Below are positions 27,701 through 33,997 of a DNA stretch of 33,997 nucleotides, piece by piece; position 1 is the stretch's first letter; each line of letters opens with the position of its first letter. This DNA comes from Prevotella sp. (GTDB lineage: Bacteria > Bacteroidota > Bacteroidia > Bacteroidales > Bacteroidaceae). The notes below the pieces were generated by a model. That model saw nothing but the letters and a program-made list of their open reading frames with translations. It was not told the origin of the DNA and did not search any database. Where the stretch lies: the NCBI GenBank assembly GCA_024682415.1, contig JAIKZG010000035.1:1-33997 (forward strand), read 5' to 3'. The translations under genes and the position numbers were made by a program.

Positions 27701-27892
27701 CACTCCCTCAATCACAAAATGTCCGTTCTTGTCGGTTCTCACCGTCTTGCAACCGGGGCATGTGATTACAGCATCAACGACAGGCTGACTTGTAGATGAT
27801 ATTACATATCCGCTCACCTCCTGCGCCATCACGCTTGTAGAGAAGAGCACAGACACTCCTATGCTATATATTACTTTCTTTAAATTGTTCAT
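24761..27892 (-). CDS. SusC/RagA-type TonB-linked outer-membrane transporter
   Basis: 1043 residues, complete. Signal peptide MNNLKKVIYSIGVSVLFSTSVMA|Q. Carboxypeptidase-regulatory-like domain at about 24-100 (VSGYVISSTSQPVVDAVITC, RTDKNGHFVIEGVKDG), with an unusual CPGC pair in its second strand. Plug at about 110-235 (LEKVLQGDVTGLQVVNKSGM, LQLRGVKSL, NAPLVVINGVPY, ITVLKGAEAALYGSLGSNGV). The 22-strand barrel ends in IKFGVNLKF, with the final Phe needed for barrel assembly. It imports oligosaccharides across the outer membrane with the SusD lipoprotein encoded 23 nt downstream. It is preceded by two fasciclin-type lipoprotein genes, only 18 nt away. Confidence 0.95.
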   Translation of the reverse strand: MNNLKKVIYSIGVSVLFSTSVMAQEVSGYVISSTSQPVVDAVITCPGCKTVRTDKNGHFVIEGVKDGATLKIWHDGFFTLNKYIKKAENVALRLHLIEKNKAKYNETAILPTGKAENDKSIVGITNVSRKDFAQGSLSLEKVLQGDVTGLQVVNKSGMTGEGAYLQLRGVKSLVAENAPLVVINGVPYMPDMNESQIINGYSRSIFQALNNQDIRNITVLKGAEAALYGSLGSNGVIMIETDQASATNLDTKISFSAVYGFNWNKKRIPLMNSKQYKSYLEDVGLTYYPNMEQFFGDFTFLSDPDANQSYLYKYDTNWQDEIYKNSTTKDYLFRVEGGDNIAKYNISLGYLGDDGTLRGTNSDRYSAQINSSVLVSKNFEINTSINTAYLKGNYQSQGISMETNPLLAAYRRSPLLSPYRSDMYGNLIDKYSDYYYGAIRNNDFIVSNPLALVNKLSSENRQYDINAKVGFIYHPLHNLAINGNVGMYYNYNKEQTFIPGKNDNDISPLFDQYGKADNSVRVGTNHTFNLYFGLNADYKLNLGDNHKLNFNAGWHSIMNSYEYDAAYGRNSNNDFYQTLGDAVTLGKYFSGYNNKWNWMAFYGHADYTFMDMLKLGASVSYDGASSVGEDATRFSLYPSVEAVFMAKELLTNADWINKLNVYANYSSTGNSRFSSKFGRHYYTSQPYQTIAGIIRATVPNTNLKTERDNTLNVGVETSLLNNRLQLSAAYYNIKAKDVLINGVHSVILGTSPYYNNDGEISSKGFELSLNASPIYTKDFKWTLGGTLSTVKNKVESLGGYNQYISTLGDNAEIITRVGENPYSFYGYKTAGVFSTTEEADKAALTNRSGVAYKAGDIHYVDMNGDHIINDKDKVVLGSATPDFFGDVFTRFEYKNFALDMTFNYSVGNDAYNAVRRITESSSDFSNQSSSVARRWSMEGQITDMPRATYGDNVGNNDFSDRWIEKASYLKLRDITLSYTWNKSLWHFIEGGTVFITGQNLFCITDYLGLDPETSYSYSSMMQGVDYAKVCAPRAIKFGVNLKF

Positions 27893-27910
27893 TTCTCAAA
27901 TAATAGGATT

Positions 27911-29620
27911 TTAGTAGTTGTTTGATGTAGGACGCAGGCACCAGTGGTGCAACTTCACCATTGTCTTGCCTCCCCAATTGTCTGATACTATTCTCAGCGT
28001 GATAGTCGAAGCAGAGCCGTCGCCTTTCACGTCAGGAATATTCAGTTCGCTGATAATTGGGCCGCCATCAGTGTCGTAGTTGGCAGCTTTCTTGTTGCCG
28101 CTCTTGCTGCGCACATAGTTTGGCTCAAAGCCTTCTGGGTATCTATTGTCGAGCACTGCTCCTCTGTCATAGTGATAAGTAGTAGCCGAACCGAGCGTGA
28201 TAGATGGCGATGTAGCGATAATCTTGCCGTTTACGAGCACTTCCACCTTGATGTCTACGCCCATATTCTGCACAAATCCCATCGCAAGGCGATATGTTCC
28301 TGGCGGAATCTTATAAGGGGTAACGTCGCCATTGGCAGAAAGCATGATTGGAGTGAAATCTATCTGGAATCCCTGCGAGTCGTCTACGCCCTCCGTCTTG
28401 TCGTAGCGCAAAATACGGTTCTCATGAAGCGGCCAAACGCCAGCCCAAGGGGTCCATTCAGCAACTTCTGTCTTGCAGCCATTGTAAGTCATGTTGAAAG
28501 TCTTGAAATAAGAGTCTTTCTCCTCATCGGTGCAATTCTCATAATAATAGAAGTAATCCTTCAGACGATATATGAGAAGATTAGTCGGCAGATGCAGTTT
28601 CTTAACCTTATATACCACGCCGTTAGAGAGTTCCGTAGGATTGGCTACATCCACCTTCTGCACATTTGTGCGCCACTGCATGCCATATATACTCTGCAAA
28701 TCGTTGGTGTCGGTAGTCTGTATTTCGTCTGCCTCATATTTCTTGTTAAAGAACGCTGCCTTTAATATCCAATGACGCAACGTGTCCTGATTGCGCTCCA
28801 GTCCCCATGAGGCAAGACGCTGCTTAGCGTCGTTCATCGCCTCGTTGATAACATCATTAGAGAAAAGAAGCATTGTAGCTGTGAGCGACTCTGAATTCAT
28901 GTCAAAGCCCTTTGCCTCAAAGAATGAGTTTTTGTAGATGAACACTGAATCATATACAGTGTTACCCTCGTTGTTCACTCCTATCGCCTTGCTGTTTGCC
29001 TTATCAAAAATGCGCTCTCCAGAGCTTAGCACCATATCCTTGAACAGAGAATAGTTGTCGTCGAGATTATTGATGAAATCATAGAGAGAAGTAGGAGTGC
29101 TTATCATGTCGGAAATCACATATACGAAGCCGTTGTTGGTCTTTATCACTTCCTTCACGGCAGCGTTATTGAGCATGATATGATCCACCACATGACCTTT
29201 CTGACCGAGCGAGTCGATATCGATGTTCACATATTTGCCATGCCACATCATCAATCGCTCGCCGTTGTGCACATTGGCAGGCGAAATCGCGATGTCAGAA
29301 ACGTGGGATTTAGCGATGTATTCCTCCTTGCTTGCCTCCGGCTGCTTAAAGTTGTCGTTGCTCACCACGAGCATTGTGCTCACCTGTCCTTTCGCGTCAA
29401 GGCGTGAGTAGATGCTGTCTTTCTCAAACAGCTCATTCATGCTGCTGAAATCGGCACGGCTTTTGATATATTCCTCAGAACTGAGATTAGTGATCTTCAA
29501 TTCATCATTGAGCACCTTTGAGTCGGTATCGCTGTAATAGTCCTTGTCGTCAAGCTCGGAGCACGATGTCGCCAAGCCTGCCAACAGGAGCAATACCAAG
29601 GTAGTATTTAGTATTTTCAT
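27911..29620 (-). CDS. Fasciclin-related surface lipoprotein (second of two)
   Basis: 569 residues. Lipoprotein signal MKILNTTLVLLLLAGLATSC (C20), then an acidic SELDDKDYYSDTD, a pattern that goes with surface export. The N-terminal half looks like degenerate fasciclin repeats (FSSMNELFEKDSIYSRLDAK, MLVVSNDNF, DHIMLNNAAVKEV, then a second round with TMLLFSNDVINEAMND). The C-terminal ~190 residues form a beta-sandwich (FQIDFTPIMLSANGD, GTYRLAMGFVQNMG, VEVLVNGKIIA, ending TMVKLHHWCLRP) that resembles a sugar-binding module. Probably an accessory glycan-binding protein of the SusCD system; direct evidence for a ligand is lacking. Located 33 nt downstream of its sister gene and 18 nt upstream of a susC. 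Confidence 0.75.
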   Translation of the reverse strand: MKILNTTLVLLLLAGLATSCSELDDKDYYSDTDSKVLNDELKITNLSSEEYIKSRADFSSMNELFEKDSIYSRLDAKGQVSTMLVVSNDNFKQPEASKEEYIAKSHVSDIAISPANVHNGERLMMWHGKYVNIDIDSLGQKGHVVDHIMLNNAAVKEVIKTNNGFVYVISDMISTPTSLYDFINNLDDNYSLFKDMVLSSGERIFDKANSKAIGVNNEGNTVYDSVFIYKNSFFEAKGFDMNSESLTATMLLFSNDVINEAMNDAKQRLASWGLERNQDTLRHWILKAAFFNKKYEADEIQTTDTNDLQSIYGMQWRTNVQKVDVANPTELSNGVVYKVKKLHLPTNLLIYRLKDYFYYYENCTDEEKDSYFKTFNMTYNGCKTEVAEWTPWAGVWPLHENRILRYDKTEGVDDSQGFQIDFTPIMLSANGDVTPYKIPPGTYRLAMGFVQNMGVDIKVEVLVNGKIIATSPSITLGSATTYHYDRGAVLDNRYPEGFEPNYVRSKSGNKKAANYDTDGGPIISELNIPDVKGDGSASTITLRIVSDNWGGKTMVKLHHWCLRPTSNNY

Positions 29621-29653
29621 ATTCTTATCTGTTTCCTTTTAGGATAATCTCCA

Positions 29654-31375
29654 TTACTTAATTGGGATAAACTTAATGCAGTCGAATTGCAGGCTGAAAC
29701 CTGAATTGGTGCTTGCTGCTGGGTCGAGCACCACAAACTTGAAGTCGTGGGCTGCCGTTTCCGGGAATTCTATTTCATCATATATTGTCGATGTGTAGAC
29801 ACCTGGCAACGCGCTTGTCACCTTTGTGTAAGGCGATGCGTAAGTGGTGTAGTCGTCCTTGTCGTCGAAAGAAAGTTTCAGCAATCCTCCGTTGCCGGCA
29901 GTCTGCTGACGCATGAAGTTATTCGACGTAAGGTAAACAATACTCAATTCCACACGATACTTACCACGCACGAGAGTAGGCGTTTTCATGCTTACGCTTC
30001 CGGCATAGCCCACATTGAATACCACGCGGTCGTGATTATTGGCATTCTTCAAGTTAGCCTTACACGTAACATAATCTATGTCGCTGTAATTGTTGTTACG
30101 TGAGCCTGCCTCGCCCATTTCGTAAGTGAAGCAAGAAGCTGTTGCTATGCGATGACGCTCCTCCGTTGCCGTAGGCTCTTTAGGCTGATAATTGTCTGTC
30201 GGTACAAGGTTTTTCACCTCCGCGTAGTCAGCGAAATCCCAAATCACCTCTGCCTGCTCAGGCTGCCATATCGGAAGCCAGCTGCTGAGTTCATGTACAT
30301 AACCATTCTTAGCCAAAACATCAGAGTGAGCAGCAACAAATTTCGCGCTTGTGCCGAGAGCGTTAAGCGTATATCTGTCTGTGCCTGTCTTAAATGTGTC
30401 GGTAGTTACGGTGAGCACCTGATTGTTTGCCTTCGTGCCCCAGATGCGAGTGAGAGAAGAGCCATTTACAGCACCTAAGTCATCAGCCTTGTAAGAATTG
30501 GTCAATATGTGATAACCCACATAAGCACGCAGCAGAGAATCTTCGCTAAGTCCCTCATGGTCGAGAGATTTCAACTTAGCCTTTAAATCGCCCAAGCTGT
30601 TGATACCAGCCTTAGCGAAAGTGGCATCGCTTACGCCAAGCACTGTGAAATAGCGCTTATTCACAGTAGAAGTCGAGATACCGTCTACTATTGCTACCAC
30701 AGTGTCCTTGATTGTGCTTAGCTCCTTCTGCCATCCAGTAGCCGTAATGGCTTCAAGCATAATCTTAGAGTTGCCGGCATTCACAAGACGGTCGTAAACT
30801 GTTTCCACGAGAGGAGTCATGGCACGTGAGAGCACATAAATCTTGCCGTTATACGCGCTTATGCCCATCTTCACCACCTGTCCCTCATCGTTGAGCAAAG
30901 CCTGACCTGAATTGGTAGAGTCGATTTTTATTGAAATGTCGTCCTCGTTAAGGTTGGTGATATTTGTCTTATTGATAAACTGCTCTGGCAGAATAGAGTC
31001 GTTCACTGTGTGAAACAACACGAAAGAGCGAGCATAATCTTTGCTTATCTGTGGCAAGCTGTCTACGCCCCTGCTCTGATAGAAGGCGCGCATCGCCTCG
31101 TTGTTAGGAGCGAAGGCTGTGAAGCTTGTTCCTGCCGAGCTTTGATTCAAGGCGTTGAACATATCAGAATATCTCAACACCTTTACATATTCCGTGAAAT
31201 CCTCCTCGCCGGCGAGATAAGTAGAGATAGGCGAATTGAGAAGATTGCTGTATTGCTTGTCCTTCGCCGGGTCGGCATTTATATCAAACACATCTGAATC
31301 GCATGCCGTGAGAGCCAACGCCGAAGCGAAAGCCGCGCACACATTTATCAGTTTCCTATATTTCATTGTTTTCAT
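29654..31375 (-). CDS. Fasciclin-domain surface lipoprotein (first of two)
   Basis: 573 residues; lipobox ALTA-C25 followed by DSDVFDINADP. Two fasciclin domains: about 50-185 (FTEYVKVLRYSDMFNALNQS, GTSFTAFAPNNEAMRAFY, YARSFVLFHTVND, MGISAYNGKIYVLSRAMTPL) and about 190-345 (TVYDRLVNAGNSKIMLEAIT, FTVLGVSDATFAKAG, RAYVGYHILTNSY). The TAFAPNNEAM box is the fasciclin H1/H2 core. The C-terminal ~190 residues are a beta-sandwich (RVVFNVGYAGSVSMKTPTLV, GKYRVELSIVYL, FSLQFDCIKFIPI) similar in layout to that of the next gene. In Bacteroidetes such proteins are found beside SusCD pairs; a role in glycan or matrix binding is inferred. Two Mets (residues 1 and 4) could be the start; either leaves the lipobox intact. 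Confidence 0.85.
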   Translation of the reverse strand: MKTMKYRKLINVCAAFASALALTACDSDVFDINADPAKDKQYSNLLNSPISTYLAGEEDFTEYVKVLRYSDMFNALNQSSAGTSFTAFAPNNEAMRAFYQSRGVDSLPQISKDYARSFVLFHTVNDSILPEQFINKTNITNLNEDDISIKIDSTNSGQALLNDEGQVVKMGISAYNGKIYVLSRAMTPLVETVYDRLVNAGNSKIMLEAITATGWQKELSTIKDTVVAIVDGISTSTVNKRYFTVLGVSDATFAKAGINSLGDLKAKLKSLDHEGLSEDSLLRAYVGYHILTNSYKADDLGAVNGSSLTRIWGTKANNQVLTVTTDTFKTGTDRYTLNALGTSAKFVAAHSDVLAKNGYVHELSSWLPIWQPEQAEVIWDFADYAEVKNLVPTDNYQPKEPTATEERHRIATASCFTYEMGEAGSRNNNYSDIDYVTCKANLKNANNHDRVVFNVGYAGSVSMKTPTLVRGKYRVELSIVYLTSNNFMRQQTAGNGGLLKLSFDDKDDYTTYASPYTKVTSALPGVYTSTIYDEIEFPETAAHDFKFVVLDPAASTNSGFSLQFDCIKFIPIK

Positions 31376-31424
31376 TATATTTCTTAGAATTGCTTTATAA
31401 TCGCGGATTTTGTCTTCCGCCTGA

Positions 31425-33020
31425 TTACTTACCAGCGTAATATGGATTTTGCTTCAACAGCTTGTTATGCTGCAATTCGTCTTCAGCCAACGGCATATAC
31501 CATGCGTTGCTATTCTGAAGCACCGAACGAAGCCATGTCGCGTTGGTAGTCTGATTGCCTTCAATCATCTTTGCGATGAACTGAGTCTTATACTTGTTGT
31601 TCTGTATTCTGCCAAACCACAGCAAGTCATACCAGCGTTTAGCCTCGCCATAGAATTCCAGCTCCTTCTGATTGAGCACTTCCTCAAGCAGTGTAAGTTC
31701 ATCGAGCTGACTTACATATTTCTGCGCGTCGGCAGCCTCAGGATCGATGCCATTGAAATAGTCAAGACCCGCGCGCACACGCACCTTGTCAATCAGCTTC
31801 AACGCCTCAAGATAATTGCCTTTCATTATCTCTGCCTGTGCCTTCAGCAACACGATTTCAGCCACACGATAGATAATGAAATGAGCGTCCTGATTGGCTC
31901 TCACGCCACCTGCGATATCCTGCACGTCGGTGCCACGATATTTCCACATATAGTAATTATTAGAAGTGGTCCAGCCAGTGGTAGTACCTGTTTCGGGGAT
32001 ATATGTAGCGAGGAGCATTCTTCCCATACGAGAATCAGAAGAATAGCCTTTTGCGAGCAGCTTCTTTGTTTCCTCGCGCATATTCTCAATGGCACGGGTG
32101 GTGAACATCAACGGAGAGTTTACCGAAGCCTCAAACAAGGAGTGGAAGTTGTTGGTTTCTTGATTTTTGTTGTAATCCCAGTTAAGCTCAAAAATGCTCT
32201 CATTAGAATTGCCTGGATAGAAGATTGTAAACCAGTCGTTGGTGTTGGTCATAAACGCGGGGCGGAATGCGTCGGTAGCGTCGAGAATCTTGTCGCAGTA
32301 TTCTATCGCCTTGTCATAATCCTCGCTCCATACGCAGGCATCAGCCATAAGAGCATACAACGCCCATTTCGTGGCACGGCCCTTAGTCTGCCATTCCTTT
32401 TCGTAAGTACCTTTTGCCGCGCCTGTGGCGAGAGCAGCCTCAACGTCTGCCTTTATCTGCTTTATGATGTCTTCCTCTGTTGATTTGGCAATGTCGAACG
32501 GATTCTTGTCGTCTACGTATGGCTCAATCACGAGAGGCACTTCCTTGAAGTTTTTCACCAACACGAGATAGCTGTAGGCACGTAGGAAATAAGCCTCACA
32601 CAGATTGGCGTTTCTCATCGCCTCATAATAAGTGTCGTCGTTCACTCCAGGAGCATATCTTATCACCGAGTTTGCCATATTGATAATCTTGTAGATAGTA
32701 GAATAATCGCAAAGCTTATCCGTAGGCACCATCTCAAAGTTCTGCAACTTGGCGTCGCCCGAATTTGAAGTGTACATAGCTCCGCCGCGAAGTTCGCCCC
32801 ACTTTATGAAAGTAGGCACAGCCTGGCGCATATAGACATATCCCGAAGTGATCACGCCCTGCACATCCTCCTTAGATTTCCAGTAGTCAGAGGTCACTTG
32901 CTCATTGTTTGGCTTCACGTCGAGCCAGCTGTTGCATGAAGAAAACGCCAACGAAGCCACGAGCGCCACTGCCACCGATGATATATTATAGAATAATGTA
33001 TGTTTCATTTTAGTTGTCAT
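31425..33020 (-). CDS. SusD/RagB-type surface glycan-binding lipoprotein (second pair)
   Basis: 531 residues from the ATG at 33020 (a second ATG at 33008 gives MKHTLFYN and is equally plausible). Lipobox AFSS-C followed by NSWLDVKPNNEQ, the canonical start of mature SusD proteins. Family landmarks are clear: YWKSKEDVQGVITSGYVYMR, NLCEAYFLRAYSYLVLVKNF, EVPLVIEPY, GRATKWALYALMADACVWSE, and the RVRVRAGLD-like KVRVRAGLDY plus LEEVLNQKELEFYGEAKRWY-type C-terminal helix. It is more typical than the other SusD of this window. Forms a pair with the SusC encoded 32 nt upstream. Confidence 0.95.
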   Translation of the reverse strand: MTTKMKHTLFYNISSVAVALVASLAFSSCNSWLDVKPNNEQVTSDYWKSKEDVQGVITSGYVYMRQAVPTFIKWGELRGGAMYTSNSGDAKLQNFEMVPTDKLCDYSTIYKIINMANSVIRYAPGVNDDTYYEAMRNANLCEAYFLRAYSYLVLVKNFKEVPLVIEPYVDDKNPFDIAKSTEEDIIKQIKADVEAALATGAAKGTYEKEWQTKGRATKWALYALMADACVWSEDYDKAIEYCDKILDATDAFRPAFMTNTNDWFTIFYPGNSNESIFELNWDYNKNQETNNFHSLFEASVNSPLMFTTRAIENMREETKKLLAKGYSSDSRMGRMLLATYIPETGTTTGWTTSNNYYMWKYRGTDVQDIAGGVRANQDAHFIIYRVAEIVLLKAQAEIMKGNYLEALKLIDKVRVRAGLDYFNGIDPEAADAQKYVSQLDELTLLEEVLNQKELEFYGEAKRWYDLLWFGRIQNNKYKTQFIAKMIEGNQTTNATWLRSVLQNSNAWYMPLAEDELQHNKLLKQNPYYAGK

Positions 33021-33052
33021 AATTTTAAAAATCTACATTCCTTCACGCTGCG

Positions 33053-33997
33053 TTAGAAATTCACTGTCACGCCGAAAGAATAACGCTTGGTGACAGGTGT
33101 CGTCGCATTGTCTTTCACAAGGCTTGTCGCTGATGGCAGGCTCACCTCAGGGTCTTGTCCCTTGTAATTTGTCCATGTGAAGAGGTCGTAGCCTGTGGCG
33201 AACACATTAGCGCGAGAAATGCCGAGGTGAAGCTTCTTCAACATTTTCTTAGGCACATTCCAGCTCAAAGAAAGAGTCTTCATACGAATGAACGTAGCGT
33301 TCTCCACAAAACGGTCGCTGCCGAGATAGTTGTAGCCCATGCCATAGAGAGCGCGAGGAATATCGGTGATATCGCCCTCATGACGCCAGCGGTTGAGCGT
33401 AGCGGTGCTCTGGTTGCTTGTGCCATACATGCTTTCAAGGCTCATGCGCGCTGCGTTGATAATACGCTGTCCGAAGCGTCCGTAGAAGAATGTAGTAAAC
33501 GTGAGGTCTTTCCACTTCACCGAAAAACCGCCACCGCCCGTGAGCTTAGGATTGGCGTTGCCGAGATAAACGATATCATTCTCATTGATTACGCCATCGT
33601 GGTTGATGTCCTCATACTTGGCGTCGCCTGCGTAAGTCATGGCCGTTCCGTTGCGCATCACGATAGGCTTGCCCTGATAGTCGTACATCACTCCGCCGTT
33701 TGCGTCGCGTGCGTAGGTGTCGGCAGTGTTCTGATAAACGCCCTTATATCTGTAGCCATAGAATGCGCCTACAGGAGCGCCCTCTACGATGCGGAGAGCA
33801 TAGTTGCCGTTGCCGAATGTGTAGTTGTCGTAAGTCCATGTGCTTGGCAACTTCTCCACCTTGTTGATGTTTCGGCTTATGTTGGCATTGGCAGAGATTG
33901 TCCAATTCTTGTTTTTGAAGATGTCGTAGTCGAAGCGAAGCTCAAAACCCTTGTTGGTCATCTCGCCTGAATTTATCCACGCTATCTCGTTGTAACC
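33053..33997 (-). CDS. SusC/RagA-type TonB-linked transporter, C-terminal part (cut by window edge)
   Basis: The reading frame stays open to the last base of the window: 314 residues of the C-terminal barrel, beginning GYNEIAWINSGEMTNKGFEL. SusC landmarks: NSGEMTNKGFELRFDYD, YGYRYKGVYQNT, YEDINHDGVINENDIVYLGN, NPKLTGGGGFSVKWKDLTFT, RWRHEGDITDIPRALYGMG, FVENATFIRMKTLSLSWNVP, and the final SFGVTVNF. The Met at 33961 is internal, not a start. First visible gene of the locus in the direction of transcription; the promoter is outside the window. Confidence 0.95.
   Translation of the reverse strand, partial: GYNEIAWINSGEMTNKGFELRFDYDIFKNKNWTISANANISRNINKVEKLPSTWTYDNYTFGNGNYALRIVEGAPVGAFYGYRYKGVYQNTADTYARDANGGVMYDYQGKPIVMRNGTAMTYAGDAKYEDINHDGVINENDIVYLGNANPKLTGGGGFSVKWKDLTFTTFFYGRFGQRIINAARMSLESMYGTSNQSTATLNRWRHEGDITDIPRALYGMGYNYLGSDRFVENATFIRMKTLSLSWNVPKKMLKKLHLGISRANVFATGYDLFTWTNYKGQDPEVSLPSATSLVKDNATTPVTKRYSFGVTVNF

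Noticed and set aside
31449..32483. 344-codon open frame on the plus strand
   Set aside because: Exactly antisense to a well-conserved SusD; no promoter, no recognisable domain.
33155..33970. 271-codon plus-strand open frame
   Set aside because: Antisense to the SusC barrel; valine/alanine-rich shadow.

Overview
The window looks like a chromosomal piece of a gut or rumen Bacteroidota, most likely a Prevotella/Segatella-type genome. This rests on three things seen here: SusC/SusD pairs with SPII lipoboxes, promoters of the Bacteroidetes form (TTTG, 19-20 nt, TAnnTTTG) instead of the E. coli form, and C-terminal tails typical of Prevotella secreted proteins. The species is inferred, not proved.

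Left part (1-4956). A truncated secreted-protein gene runs off the left edge (1-161, minus). An AT-rich stretch, a 10-register array of ~41-bp repeats (346-727) and an intrinsic terminator follow. Then comes a 1313-residue Schlafen/AlbA_2-type protein (814-4755, minus). A divergent intergenic region with an 18-nt-arm inverted repeat and a very good plus-strand promoter leads into the next block.

Plus-strand block (4957-12658). A secreted GH2 beta-galactosidase and a secreted GH51 alpha-L-arabinofuranosidase form a two-gene operon closed by a terminator. An AT-rich two-gene cassette (89-aa unknown plus a DUF2335 membrane protein) has its own promoter. A stand-alone AICAR formyltransferase, preceded by a 7-codon upstream ORF, and a 64-aa basic protein of unknown role finish the block.

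Minus-strand housekeeping block (12726-16433). Two tandem deoxynucleoside kinases and an orphan TonB-dependent outer-membrane beta-barrel protein are each preceded by copies of the same dispersed repeat, and at least one copy carries a textbook promoter. A second, two-register copy of the 41-bp repeat sits beside it.

Right part (16735-33997, all minus, gaps of 18-123 nt). One long polysaccharide utilization locus reads right to left: SusC (cut by the window edge), SusD, two fasciclin-type lipoproteins, a second SusC, a second SusD, a large secreted protein with chitobiase-C-like repeats, and a modular PL1-type pectate lyase with FN3 and autotransporter-like beta repeats. The lyase, together with the beta-galactosidase and arabinofuranosidase, points to pectin (homogalacturonan backbone, arabinan/galactan side chains) as the substrate. 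In this model surface lipoproteins and SusD capture oligosaccharides cut by the lyase, the SusC channels import them, and the GH2 and GH51 enzymes trim galactose and arabinose. No regulator of this locus (hybrid two-component, ECF sigma/anti-sigma, AraC) is visible inside the window.
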